64,000 bases of DNA, taken from positions 1,984,001-2,048,000 of the forward strand of contig CM066289.1 in NCBI GenBank assembly GCA_033816765.1. The letters are read 5' to 3'. Origin of the DNA: Nothopassalora personata (lineage: Eukaryota > Ascomycota > Dothideomycetes > Mycosphaerellales > Mycosphaerellaceae). The notes under the pieces were generated by a model, which saw only the letters and a program-made list of their open reading frames with translations, was not told where the DNA came from and ran no database searches. Below are positions 22,476-33,814 of the stretch, piece by piece. A program made the position numbers and the translations under genes. Position 1 is the stretch's first letter, and every line of letters starts with the position of its first letter.

Positions 22476-22984
22476 AAAACTCACATGTCCATTGCCAGAC
22501 CAAAATAGCACGACAAAGATGACGTTTGCCGATCCGCGGAGTGCACCGGGTTCTGCTCCGTCTACCAAGACGCTACTCGTTACGCTAAGAGCTATCGTGG
22601 ACCGAGCTTTATACGAGGCCTTATCGCCGAGGCAGGCTCGGGGACGGGCATCTCACGCCGCATGTCGCCTGTTATATCGCCATAAGTGGCCGAACAAGCT
22701 ACTTCGGAGTCACCCTATCGACAGCGTGATCATATCGAGGCCATAGCAGCGATTGGTGCGAAGCCATGAACCACACTTGGGAGAAGTGGGAGCAGAGATC
22801 GGGAAAGCGAATGGAAGAATTGTCAAGCTTGTGTGGTTCATGAAGACATTGGATTCATTATGCTCGACATGTTACACTACCACGCCGATAGTGCATCGTT
22901 GACCACCTCGTACTCGTCGAGCCTCCTTGCCGAACTCCTATGCTGCCCGAACTTCACGCTACAACCTTTTCATCGCCGGACGCT
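22476..22984. other. Convergent intergenic spacer
   Basis: 3' flanks of DTD1 and the alcohol dehydrogenase gene. No gene or notable motif seen. Confidence 0.45.
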
Positions 22985-24032
22985 TTACTGGTTGACAAAG
23001 ACACCACGGTATCGGACGTTTCCATCGTTCAGCTTGTCCATCGTCTTGTTGATATTCTCCTCATCCATAGGGAACTTCTCAATAATCGGCTCGATCTTGT
23101 GCAGAGCGGCGAACTCGAGCATACGCTTGTGGATGTACCGGGACGCGACGACCGATCCCTGAACAGTCAGGCCGTTGAGAAGCAGCTGCATGTATGGGAT
23201 AGCGAAGTTGCCCTCATCGACGGAAAGAGGGTGGATAGTGGCACCTGGAGCGAACGCATTGACGATCTTGTTCCAGTCTGGCTGTGCGGAGGTCGTCACG
23301 AGCAGACGGTTCAAAGGTCTCGACGGCTTGATCTCATCGACATCCCTGGTGGCAATGAACTCTTGTGCCCCGAGCTTCAAAGCTTCGTCCTTCTTCCTGT
23401 CGGATCCGGACAGTACGACGACGTGGCAACCCATCTTCGCGGCAAATTGGATTGCGAGATGGCCCAATCCACCAACTCCCATCACACCGACGACCTCGGT
23501 GGGTTGGACGTTGTATGCGTGGAGTGCGTTGAAGACGGTTGCACCGCCGCACATCAGCGGTGCGGCTGTCTCGTCGCTCAATGAGTCTGGGATTGGGAAG
23601 AGGAAAGCCTCTCTCCAGACTGCGTGGGTCGCGAAGCTGCCCTGGTCGAGGTCTGCCATGCCGTACATGGCACGTTCCGGGCAGTAGGTCTCGTTGCCCT
23701 TCAAGCACTGCTCACAGTGACCGCAGCTGGTAAAGATGTCAGCCATGTCCAATTGCATCTGGAAAATCTGGAACTCACCTATCATGCTCATATCCCCATC
23801 CTACGCGGTCACCCTTCTTCATATATGTGACGCCTGGGCCAGTCTCTTCCACCACACCGACTCCCTCGTGGCCCAGGGCCATATCATTTTCCCGGTAATG
23901 CAAGTCGGTACCGCATAGCCCGGACGCTGTGACGCGGAGGAGCACCTGGTCGCCCTTGAGTGCTGGCTTCTCGACCTGGCTCTTGACGACCTTGCCGCCC
24001 TTTTGGCCCTTGAAGACGGTGAAAGTAGGCAT
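22985..24032 (-). CDS. Zinc-dependent alcohol dehydrogenase (GroES-like MDR)
   Basis: Exons (minus) 23779-24032 and 22985-23726 give 331 residues; the 52-nt intron has a GTGAGT donor and rejoins the frame at HD|SCGHC. Catalytic zinc ligands are Cys40 (GLCGTDLHY) and His55/Glu56 (GHEGVG). The structural zinc set is Cys86, 89, 92 and 100 ([15 protein letters not shown]). A Rossmann nucleotide site [17 protein letters not shown] follows. This places it among medium-chain, zinc alcohol dehydrogenases reducing aldehydes with NAD(P)H. The substrate is unknown; the sequence is close to the NADP-dependent cinnamyl-alcohol/aldehyde reductase branch. It is cytosolic, with no targeting signal. Confidence 0.88.
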
Positions 24033-24604
24033 TGCGATTGTATCGAAGGTGGCTGATAGACTTTGTGTACTGGATTGTCTTTTCGAGGTCGAAGTAAAAT
24101 GATGTGAGGTTCGGGGTGAGTATGGGATGTGGTGTGACGCGAGGAAAGCACTCACCAGCATACCTTCCATATATACGACAGAGATCTCTAATCAATAGAA
24201 ACACATACCCACCATGACGTGCACCGCAGCAGCTCAGAGCACAATTCTGTTCATATGGCCGAATCCCATGGAACGTGCAACGCATGCAAGGCCGACGGGG
24301 TATAGTAAGCTCACTGCACCAGCCCGCAGCTAGACAGAACCAGAACGAAACACATCCAGCATACGCAACCGCATTGTCCGCACGCGTCCGGAGCCTCATC
24401 ATCAACGGCTTTTTTTTCGACCCTTGAAATGAACTGCCGACCGCTTGAATCTCGGACCAAAATGACCTCATAGCTCAGCATGGCAGAACACTTTCTCGCC
24501 ACACTCTCGGAGGTCGCTCCTGGAGATAGGAGAATGTATTGTACAGATGCCGAAGAGAGAGCTCTGTAGGATGCACATACGCGGGGGATAGCTATCTTGC
24601 AGCA

Positions 24605-24622
24605 CAGCAGCAGCAGCAGCAG
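24605..24622. repeat. (CAG)6 microsatellite
   Basis: Six uninterrupted CAG units in non-coding sequence. Confidence 0.85.
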
Positions 24623-24792
24623 ACTGCTTACAGAGCCATCTACAGATGAGCATTGTGCGCACTTTCGGGCAATTGTGCCTGGACCGACCAGTCACAAGTG
24701 ATCAAATCCCTCACACCCACTGCGAGCTCTTGAACGCCACCGGGCAAGAGGAGTCAGCATTGAGTAATCAGTAACAAGTGTAACCATCCACT

Positions 24793-24810
24793 CCGTCCGT
24801 CCGTCCGTCC
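24793..24810. repeat. CCGT tetranucleotide microsatellite
   Basis: Four and a half CCGT units in non-coding sequence. Confidence 0.85.
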
Positions 24811-25662
24811 TACGCGCAAGAGAATCAGTGATAGATAGGGGCTTTCAGTCCAGCGCAGTTTTGTCAGCTCGTGCGGCTGTCCTGCCTGTGCCGCCTTGTA
24901 TATACAGCACAGTACCCCTGCGTATCCGTTAATCTATTGCTGGCAGTAGCTGTGGATCACGAAGAGCTAAGAGCGAGATGTATAAGGCCAAACCCTCCAG
25001 TCGTGGCTGATCGGCAAGATGCTCACAGGAAAGGGTAAGCGAAAGAATGATGCCGCCCACTCGCAGCGAAGGGAATCTTTGTGTCAAGGGTTGTCTTCGA
25101 TTCGTAGTAAGTAATAGGGTATACACATTTTCTACGCGCGCTCGAACTGTAGGTGTAGGTAGGGTAACTTCTCCAGAATCATAAAACGCCCGCGTGGCAT
25201 TTCACCAGCCGGAAGATGCCTGTAACATAACCAGCCCAGCCAGTGTAACCAGGCCATAGCCGCTTTTCGACACATCTCAGGGAGAAATAGAAGAGATGCT
25301 TCCCCCAAAATGCCACAGCGCAGGCCAACCCTTTCTCAATGTAATCCGGATCGACCGTGTCCATGCAATGCACCTATCTACAAATCAAAATTCGTCAAGA
25401 CCATCATTACTGCGCTGTATGATCCGCAGAGAGCTGTTCAATCTTTACCGTCCCAGAATGGCCACTTCGTGCATCGCGTTCGATAGTACATGACCAAGAC
25501 GCTCGCCATCGGATCCGCAGTCGACAAGCGCTGGAATCATGGGCGCTGCGGCAATCCTCTAGGGTTCAAGATCCTCCAATTCGGCATGAAATTGGCCATT
25601 AAATATTGGTATTTGCCGTCTCTGTCGACACATCGGTCGCGAAAGTAGGGACGGGTGGTCGT

Positions 25663-27917
25663 TTAATCATATCCGGCTCCTCTTTGCCAAGGGCTCGCAT
25701 TGTGTTGTTGACGATGACGATTTTGACTGCTCGTCATCGATGCCGTTCGCTCGTAAGGTGGCAGGTGTCGTTGGCTGCCGTTGTCTGATGGGAAAGCAGG
25801 CGCGCTGCTGTCAATCGGGCTACGAGGTATGTTGCCGTTGTAGCCACCATAGCCCGTCTCAATCTTGGTCCTATCGCTGCTGCTGCCACCAGACCAGCTG
25901 TCGTCGTCGTCCTCGATGCGTGCTCCGCCCTTGTTGAACTCGCCGTGCTTGCTTTCACCACGAGCGGTAGCGCCTAATGCGTCGAGCTCAGTTGTGAGCT
26001 GCGACTGCGACTTGATGAAACTGCCACGGTCGTCCCGCATTGGTTGGTATCGCGTGTCTGGGTTCTTGGAGAACAGTGCATAGCATGATGCTACACCGAC
26101 GATGATGAGTAGGATGAGCGAGAAGGCGGCGTTGTAGACGAAGAAGACGACGCCCATCACACCAGTGACGATACCCTGCATGAATGTTAGCTGTGGACGG
26201 ACAAGTCCATGTCGATGAAACTCACAGGTTGACCGAAGATGTCGGAGAAGACCAGTAGGAAGATCGCGGATAGGAAGTTGATGACACAGATCGCAATGTT
26301 GAAGGCGTTGGTCTTCTTGTCCATGTATGGCCGAAGCACACACACGGCAATCAGGAAGAGTGCCTCAATGATGACAAGCGCAATGGCCTGCGCGACTCCA
26401 CTTCCCTGAGCGAGAGCAATGAACATACCCTTGATCAGAAGGTAGATCAGAACTGGGCCAATGAAGTAGTATGCAGCGGCCTTGAACTGTACGTAGAGGA
26501 AGCCCCACTTGTTGAGCGAGACTGGATCGGAGTAAAGTATGTAGGCCGGGTTTTTGTGCATTGCAATGCTGCGGTTCGCCAGGCGGACGACCTTCAACAC
26601 AGCCCAGCCAAGGATGGCGAGCATAGGGAAGATGGTGAAGGCAGCCAAAACGACCTCAGCGCTGGAGTCGACACGCGTAAACTCCCAGAAGCAGAGTACA
26701 ATCATCTGTGGGTAGCCAATGAGTACTATTCTGAAGAGGATACCCTTGAGAACGGTCGTCCATCCGTTGCGGAAGTCCTGAAACTTGTCGCCCTTCATGC
26801 GGCCAGCCTTGGTGAGACCTTCACAAACGAACTTGAAGATAACCACGCCGAGGACCACGAAGAGGACGAAGATGACAAAGAAGATGTAACCAGTCAAGAA
26901 GATGTTGGTGCGCTCGATACCCGCACGGAAGCCGACACGCTCGATGCCTCTAACAACGACCTGTTGGGAACTGTCCGTGTTGGTAGCTGAACCAGCGTTG
27001 GAACGAGCCTGCAAGATGTGATTGTTGACCTTGACAGCGGCACGCTTCATGAGGCTATATGCCATATCGACCCCACCAACAAGGCCACGCTTCTCGACTC
27101 TGACGGAGTTGGAAGACAAGCTAGTAAGGATGGTCGAAGGAGTTCCGCCAGTAGCACGCTGGTACCACGTAGCGAGCTTCTGCAGGAAGCCGACCCTGAT
27201 AATGCCCATGCTCCATTGGAAGTTTTGAGTCCATGATGCGACAATGGGTGGCGGCGAGACTGCACTCATGCCGATGAATGCCTGTGCCTGGAAGTACCCA
27301 AAAAGTGCCATAGCATTGGCCGCCACGTGTGCAGCAGTGTTTGAATGTCCGAGTCCAGAAGTGATGGCCGATGCAACAAGTGCCAGACCAGCAAGTACTG
27401 CAATTGTCCATGCTACACCCTTTTGATCCACAGTCTTGCCATTGGAGAGCTCAGCTTCGACACAGGCGACTGCCTTGCCGGAGCTGGTCTGGTTGAAGTA
27501 TACCTGCACCTTTGCGTCCAAGTCTGGCACCGTGTACGTGATGCCGGGTATTGACTTGATCGAGGACGCCGGAATCTCTGCATTACTGTTCAAGTTGATC
27601 TGACCCTCGTTCATCGGACACAAGCCCTGGAAATCATCCGAGTCGCAAGGGTCGATGGTAGTCTTATATATATTTAGACCGTACGCGAGCACGACAAGCT
27701 CAATCGTGACATTTCCGGTGATGCTGCTGACTCCGTTGACATTGAACGAAAGTGTGCGGTTGTCGGGTGTGAAGGTGACATCGAAGAGGGTGGCCGAGAA
27801 GTTGGACTTGGCCATACAGGGGTTGAGCGACGTCGATGTCAGCATGCGCTCGGCGCAAGTGAGTGGCGAGAGCGCGACGAGGAGCGCGGGGATTAATGAT
27901 GCTGTTGACGGCCTCAT
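25663..27917 (-). CDS. Flc/TRP-like channel family membrane protein (ML-like domain)
   Basis: Exons (minus) 26226-27917 and 25663-26175 give 734 residues; the 50-nt phase-0 intron is GTGAGT...TGCAG. A signal peptide (about 1-22) precedes an extracytoplasmic ML-like lipid-binding domain (about 25-165) with several Cys and NxS/T sites. Around nine membrane segments follow, including GYIFFVIFVLFVVLGVVIF, and the region GFLYVQFKAAAYYFIGPVLI. The C-terminal tail is cytosolic, acidic and Ser/Gln-rich. Yeast Flc1-3 and fission yeast Pkd2 have this architecture and act in calcium handling, FAD/heme transport and cell wall integrity. Which of those roles applies here cannot be read from sequence. Confidence 0.88.
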
Positions 27918-29334
27918 GATGGCGGTATGGGGTGTGCAAACAGTGGAAAGCAGTCGTGCGTGCGGTGGAGGAGGTGTGGCGGAGTGGACTGCGGTGTATG
28001 GGTGGGAGATTCGAGGTGAGAGCTCGGGTGCTTGCGGCTCCCGCCTTCAGCGAATGAAGTCGTCGTCAGCGCGTGGCGACGGCGGGTGCGGCTGAGTGCG
28101 GTCGAGTATGTGGTGCCTTGCCCGCACTGGTCGGTCGCAATGTCGTGAAGAGTGTCGAAAGCGAAAGATAACAGGGAAAGAGAGGGTGGTTGTTGTGTGG
28201 AGGAGCACCGGGCGACGATAGCGGAGGCAGTAGTGGCAGGGAGATGGTCCGAGAATGCGACTGCACGGCTCGCTGCCAAGGTTTCGTTGGCGCAGCTAAT
28301 AACGAGTGTGCCGTAAGCGCCCCCCCAGAGAATCCGATGACGATGACGCTGTCGACTGTTTCGCCCGCCGACTTGTTTGTGAGCAGGCTCCAACGCTCAC
28401 ACGGGGAACGTTATTACGAAGCGAATGACGGTGGTGCAGCTGCGACGCGGTGGTGCAGCTGCGACGAGGTGGAGCAGGTGGCAGTGTGTGGGCGAGCTGC
28501 ACGACTCTTTGAGATGAAAAGCCAGCCGATCCTCCTTTTTCGTACCTTGCGCCTGATTGAGGCTGTGTAGGAAGCCAATACGACGCGGTCCCTGAACTGC
28601 CAAGGCTTCTGGCCAAAGCAGTTCTGACCCAAGTCGCGAACAACAATGGACGCTTGTTCCCGCAATAATGTTAAATAATACCGTCGAGAAGATGTGCGAA
28701 CACTCATGGTCAGGAGGTCGTGCACGGCAGGAATCAGACTGCGCAGCACGCAGAGCAGCATCGAAACCGGACTTCTTCACGGTGAAACACAAATAGCATT
28801 CCTGCACAGCCTGAGCTGGTTTTCGCTCGCAGATCGTGGAGTCAGGTGGAGCACACAGAGTCTTGGTTTGGTAGACGCGTGGCCAGGCGCACCACAGAAC
28901 ATCCAGCCTCCACGCACCTCGTCCACGGCAATCATGTTCATACATAGGACAGAGATGCTCGCATTGCACTCGGATCACCTCAGTTCGCATTCAAGATGCT
29001 AAGAAACAGTCTGCCGTACTGTGGCAAATGATACGCCATGACGAATGCGAGGAACACCACGGCATCTCGGCATGGCAACCAGTAACCAGCCAAGAACACG
29101 GCATGAGATGAGACACGTTCGGCACGAAACCCAGAGGCGGCTGGTGCTGACGATGGACTCACGTACGCCGTGCAAGCAGGACTTCGTGTCGTACCCACAT
29201 CGATTTCTACAACACAAACGAACATCTGGTCACTAACATCCAAGCACGGCGTTAGAAATGTTGCTGCCACGGACCTGGTGCCACGCGACCTCAACTGTGA
29301 AATCCTCGCAGCACTAGGACCGAGGGCTCTTGAC
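27918..29334. other. Intergenic region upstream of the channel gene
   Basis: About 1.4 kb. The first part is likely the channel promoter. A 197-codon minus-strand open frame (28397-28990) is Cys/Arg-rich and featureless and was not called. A short tandem repeat (GTGGTGCAGCTGCGACG, twice) lies near 28431-28465. Confidence 0.45.
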
Positions 29335-29846
29335 CAGGGCTGAGCGATGCGATAATGCGTGAGTAACGATATTCACTCGCACAACGCGTGCGATAATCGC
29401 TCTTCGCACACCTCGTATTTCTCCGGTAAGGACCCGAAGGGGTATAGGGTCTATAGAAACCTGTCTGGAGAGCCGAAATATAGCATGTTAATGCTGCTTT
29501 TATACGCTGTAATAGCAACTACGCGAATAGGCGGAAGTGCCAATCGACAGCGTATTTACTACAGGGAGGCATCGTAGGTTAAGAGGTAGATTAGAAAGAG
29601 ATCGATAAGGACAGTAAGATATCTTAGCGACAGCGACACTAGCGACACGCGGATTGAATTAACAATTCCTTTGATAAGCCTTACGGACAGCTATATCAAC
29701 GATATACGCTAGAACACACGAAATCAGAAGGTGCGATAATTAAAATGCGATAAGAGGTATAGTTCCCATACTAGGATATACGCTTAGCGCCGCACACGCG
29801 AATATGCGTGCGAGTAACGTTATTCGCACACCGAGGCTCAGCCCTG
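29335..29846. mobile_element. Non-autonomous inverted-repeat element (MITE-like, possibly hAT)
   Basis: A 512-bp AT-richer segment. It begins CAGGGCTGAGC (29335-29345) and ends with the exact reverse complement GCTCAGCCCTG (29836-29846). It is flanked by CTCTTGAC (29327-29334) and CTCTTGCT (29847-29854), an 8-bp pair matching at six positions, as expected for an aged hAT target-site duplication. Subterminal sequence repeats TGCGATAA and TAACG motifs (for example 29352, 29398, 29731-29752). The right end includes a 22-bp imperfect palindrome GTGCGAGTAACGTTATTCGCAC. It encodes no protein. It lacks coding capacity, so any transposase must act in trans. Confidence 0.7.
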
Positions 29847-30072
29847 CTCTTGCTAACTGAGTTGGCCGCCCGTACATGAACACAATTGCCTCTTAACTGC
29901 CACGATAACCGCATTGCAGCGAAGAGACAGCTTTTCGGGTCGAAGGACTAACGCGCGTCTCGCATTACTATCGCTGTTTGGCGCGGTGGGGGCCACGTCT
30001 TTTGTCACAAGGCCTCGGACTTCACCGTATCATTACTGCACGGCATTTCCATACGCCTTCATCCCATCCACT

Positions 30073-31300
30073 TCAATCTACCACACAGACCAACTTTCCC
30101 ATCGTCGTATTCCCCTCCAGCAAAAGATGCGCCTCCTCAATCCTTCTCCAGCTCAGCACCCTGTCCAAAGGCATCTTGTACTCTCCCCGGACCAACTTCG
30201 GCAGCACCTCCCCAGCAAACAAATCTCTCAACCTGCCCTGATACTCAGGATCACGACTTCTCAGTGTCGAGCCCACAAAACTCGCCCTCTTCATAATGAA
30301 AGCGCTAATGCCCGTCTTCTCATCCAGGACTGTCCCGCCCAGGAGACCCAACTGCACGATCCGGCCATCTAATGCTAGGACTGCAAGATTGTCTGCGAAG
30401 TAGGGCGAACCCCCGTAGTCAATCACTAAATGGATGCCTTCGCAATTGTTTACTCGGCGGGCTGCATCAGCCCATGTACCATTTTCTGAGCCGTCGGGTT
30501 TGACGTAGGATTTGGTGCTGTTGACAGCGGCGGTGGCGCCGATCTTGTCAACGACGAACTCGCACTTCGCATCCTGTCGAGTTGTCGCGTAGACTTTGGG
30601 TGTGGGGGAGAGGCAGAGGGAGAGTCGAATGCCTGCGATAGAGACGGATGAGGCACCGGCGTGCCAGAGGATGCTCTTCATGCTGGGGGACCACTGTCCT
30701 ACGAGGCGGAGGGAGGGCTTGGAGGGCTGTCATCCAGACCTATGGAGTGGTCAATGGGAATTGAAATTCGGTCATTCGGTGGTAAGGAAGGACATCGAAC
30801 TTACCTCAGGAATCCCAGCACATTCCTCGCAACTCAATTCTTTCGGTTTCCTAAGTAGCATCTTCTTACTCACCGCCACGTACTCCGCATATCCACCTCC
30901 ATACGACAGACCGAGCACTTTTGTCGCCTTGCTTGAAGTGCTCGCCACTGGCGTCGCTGCCGACCTCCTCGACTAGTCCGGCAAACTCGAGACCCATGAT
31001 ATGGGTAACACCCGGAGGGACTGGATACTTGCCTTCTCGCTTTAAGGTGTCGGCGCGGTTGAGGCCAAAGGCGCGGACTTTGACCAGGCATTCGGTAGGG
31101 TTTGGTTGTGGACGTGGGATTTGATCGTTGATGAAGAGGGCGGAGGCTGGGCCTTTTCCATTGCGGACGTCTGCGGGATGTTGATTAGGATGCAGCATTT
31201 AGAATATAGGACGTCTATGGATTGAACGTTTGGTTGTTGCGTTTGATGTGAATATGTGAGGATTGGTTGACTGACCGACAGCGCGCATGGTGGTAGCCAT
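30073..31300 (-). pseudogene. Zinc-binding quinone oxidoreductase (MDR), frameshifted
   Basis: Exons (minus) 31276-31300, 30805-31170 and 30073-30739. Exon 1 encodes MATTMRAV; the intron has a GTCAGT donor. The product resembles the PIG3/TP53I3-type NADPH:quinone oxidoreductases: FGLNRADTLKREGKYPVPPG, then HIMGLEFAGLVEEVG, then WHAGASSVSIAGIRLSL with VYATTRQDAKC. Two +1 shifts break it. At 30919-30922 AAAA replaces AAA between GDK and VLGLSYGGGYAEYVAV. At about 30714-30720 one extra C lies between MTALQAL and RLVGQWSPSMKSIL. Both are in homopolymer runs, so assembly error is as likely as true decay. All other splice sites and motifs look healthy. Confidence 0.75.
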
Positions 31301-31551
31301 GACTGACGGGCGGTTATCCGCTACGCGTTAAGAGCGCGCGGTCTGGCACAACGGATTAGTAGTGGAGCGAGCTATAACTTATGTCGTGATGATCCGTAAG
31401 TCAATGCTGGAGCTTGTACAGCTCTACCTCTGATATTCCCATGGGGCTTTCAGTCTTTGGAAGGTTCGAGAGCAATGTTACAGAATCCTCGCTCACATAT
31501 ATATCGCTACAATAGTGTACAGGCGCGCACTGGAACAGTACTGGGAGGTAT

Positions 31552-33576
31552 CTACCATCCAAGCTCGCTCGTGGTGTCTTTCCGATCCGGCGCATTGGCA
31601 GGCTTCCTCAAGAATGCCTCAACCAGCACACCTGCGGATACGCTGACGTTTAGACTGTCCACTCCCACATCAGGCATATTCTGCGGCTTCATGCCGCCTT
31701 CGATCGAAACAAAGTAGTCCGCACGATTCCTCAGGTTCTCCCTCAAGCCTTCTCCTTCAGATCCTAGCATCAGGATACTGGGATGCTGCAGAAGTGGGCT
31801 TGCATCCGCCACTGCACGGGTAGTAATCGTACGAGCGACATCGCGAGTCCCAGGCGTAGGAGCAACAGCGGCGTAGATCTTCCACCCTGCTCTGGCCGAT
31901 TCGTAGGCGAAGTTGGAGGGTTGTGGTAGAGACAGCAGACGCACGGCTTCGCAGGCGCCTGACGATGCCTTCGCCAGGACCGCTGAAGACAGGTTTGCGC
32001 AAGTATTAGAGGCGACAGCGACAGCATCCACGCCGTAGAAGTGAGCTGTTCTAATGATGTTCCCGATGTTGCCCGGATCCGTGATACCGTCCAGCATAAG
32101 GATGAGTGGCTGGCGCCACGTATTGCTCATGGCTCGCAGGAACTTGGGCGAACCATTGACGGCGGCGTCATCTGCGTTTTGAGGAGCAAGATTGAGAGGT
32201 ATTGTTGACTGGCGTGCATCCGGCTTGCCAAGACTCAGCGCTGGTGGTGCTGGTAGTCTTGATGCCTCGAGCACGACGCCGTTGTGTTGCCGACCATCGG
32301 ACATGCGATCCAGCAACGCAGTCTTGAACTCGTTGCGGAAGGGAATGCCAGCTTCTTTGGCGAGAGTAACGAACTCGTGGGCAGGTCTTTCTCTATTGTT
32401 TCGACTCGCAGAGCCAGGCTTTGCAGATTCTTTCTCGAAGATCTTTGGATGCACGTACAGGCGATATAGCTTCCGCCGCTTCGAGCGCATGGCTGCCAGT
32501 ACAGAGTTGTATCCGTACAGGAATTCGCTTGCTGCTGTAGTGTACGGCACAGACACTGGTATCTCATAGTCCTCATCGTCTTCATCGTTTCTGTTGCGGG
32601 CATTGCCACGACGATCAGAGCGAGGATCGTTTGCTTCACGTCTCGGCCGATCGATCTGCTCCGCCGCTTCGCGTCTGTTTGACCTCATTGACGACGGCTT
32701 AGGCTCATCGAGTCCAGCCTGACCTAAAGATAACTCGAAAAAGCCATCTCTGCTCTGATAGATGACGGTTCGTGAGCTCGGCTGCGGGCGTCCTTGCGCA
32801 AAAGTGCCATCATGAGCCTTTTTCTCGAACAGTGATGCAATAGCTTCTGATGGCTTGTCTTTGAAACTGCCAGACTGTACAAATTTGTTGACTGTCTGCA
32901 GTGTCGATTTCAAGTCCTTGGCCATACCATCCACACCTTCTTCGTTGGCTTCGCGCTCTTGCATTTGTTGCACAAGCTGACAAGCAGTTTTGACAGATCG
33001 TAGCACTCCTGGCTGCGCTTTGTCGCCATGGCCAGGAGCTACTCCAGATCGACCCGTTTTCGAGTGCGTATCAAATGAACGCCTTGGTCGAGCTTCGTCC
33101 TCGCGACCTGAACGGCGAAAGGTATTCTCCGGCCTGGGTCCATCTCTGCGGGCGAATGATGGTCGACCATCGCGATCAGATGAAGCAAAGCTCCTCTTCG
33201 GCTTGTCCTTATCCTCTCTGAAAAAAAATGGCTTTCCCTCCTCACGATAAGATGATCGTGGGCGTTCTAGAGTGTCGTGCTTGTCTCTACGGAAAGCTGG
33301 TCCACGATTCTCTCGTCTTCCATCATTCTCGGGTCTTGAGCCTAGACTATCTCTAGGCCTCCGGTCTCTAGAAGGAGATGGTGTTGGAAAAGTTGATGAT
33401 GGTCGACTGCGATCTCTGCCTCCCCCTTTGCCACCGCCCTCATCCTTGGTCGCACGGAGTCCCCTGTTGATGGCTGAGCTTGTCGACTGAGCTCGATATG
33501 CCGGACTTACCAGTTTCCCTGCCACTGAGACGCGACATTGTAGGCAAAGCGTTCTCGACAGAATCGAAGAACTCAT
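31552..33576 (-). CDS. MRM1: Mitochondrial large-subunit rRNA 2'-O-ribose methyltransferase Mrm1
   Basis: A 674-residue single-exon protein. The N-terminus (MSSSILSRTLCLQCRVSVAG) reads as a mitochondrial presequence. A long Arg/Asp/Ser-rich region (about 40-350) follows, much longer than in yeast. Then comes the SpoU substrate-binding domain (EFLYGYNSVLAAMRSKRRKLYRLYVHP). The knotted SPOUT methyltransferase domain has DGITDPGNIGNIIRTAHFYG, LMLGSEGEGL and DSLNVSVSAGVLVEAFL, its three motifs. Yeast Mrm1 methylates a conserved guanosine in the peptidyl-transferase centre of mitochondrial 21S rRNA; the same role is inferred. It shares a 238-bp divergent promoter with the remodeler gene. Confidence 0.9.
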   Translation of the reverse strand: MSSSILSRTLCLQCRVSVAGKLVSPAYRAQSTSSAINRGLRATKDEGGGKGGGRDRSRPSSTFPTPSPSRDRRPRDSLGSRPENDGRRENRGPAFRRDKHDTLERPRSSYREEGKPFFFREDKDKPKRSFASSDRDGRPSFARRDGPRPENTFRRSGREDEARPRRSFDTHSKTGRSGVAPGHGDKAQPGVLRSVKTACQLVQQMQEREANEEGVDGMAKDLKSTLQTVNKFVQSGSFKDKPSEAIASLFEKKAHDGTFAQGRPQPSSRTVIYQSRDGFFELSLGQAGLDEPKPSSMRSNRREAAEQIDRPRREANDPRSDRRGNARNRNDEDDEDYEIPVSVPYTTAASEFLYGYNSVLAAMRSKRRKLYRLYVHPKIFEKESAKPGSASRNNRERPAHEFVTLAKEAGIPFRNEFKTALLDRMSDGRQHNGVVLEASRLPAPPALSLGKPDARQSTIPLNLAPQNADDAAVNGSPKFLRAMSNTWRQPLILMLDGITDPGNIGNIIRTAHFYGVDAVAVASNTCANLSSAVLAKASSGACEAVRLLSLPQPSNFAYESARAGWKIYAAVAPTPGTRDVARTITTRAVADASPLLQHPSILMLGSEGEGLRENLRNRADYFVSIEGGMKPQNMPDVGVDSLNVSVSAGVLVEAFLRKPANAPDRKDTTSELGW

Positions 33577-33814
33577 TGCATAAAGTTTGTTCTGTTTGAT
33601 GCAAGCTGCAAAAGAACTGTGCTGCAGCTTCGCCCGAATCTCGGGTAGAACTAGTTCCCCACCTCTCTACGCGTCGTTGAAGTGTTACTAACAAGAAGCC
33701 CACCTCACGACAGCACGCCCAATCTCGTGTTGCAGGGTAGATAGCACCACGCGCCCCTCGATCAGATCCATGAGAGACTCGTAGCCGCAATCCCAACGAG
33801 CCAACTGCGCCAAG
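33577..33814. promoter_or_regulatory. Divergent promoter, MRM1 / chromatin remodeler
   Basis: A 238-bp spacer between oppositely oriented starts that must hold both promoters. No specific site called. Confidence 0.45.

Larger units (their letters stand above)
24033..25662. other. Long intergenic region with two microsatellites
   Basis: About 1.6 kb between the alcohol dehydrogenase start and the 3' end of the channel gene. No gene supported. It contains (CAG)6 at 24605-24622 and four-plus CCGT units at 24793-24810. Confidence 0.45.

Noticed and set aside
28397..28990. 197-codon open frame on the minus strand
   Set aside because: Cys/Arg-rich composition, no domain, overlaps other open frames in the same GC-rich stretch and has no homologous pattern I recognise.
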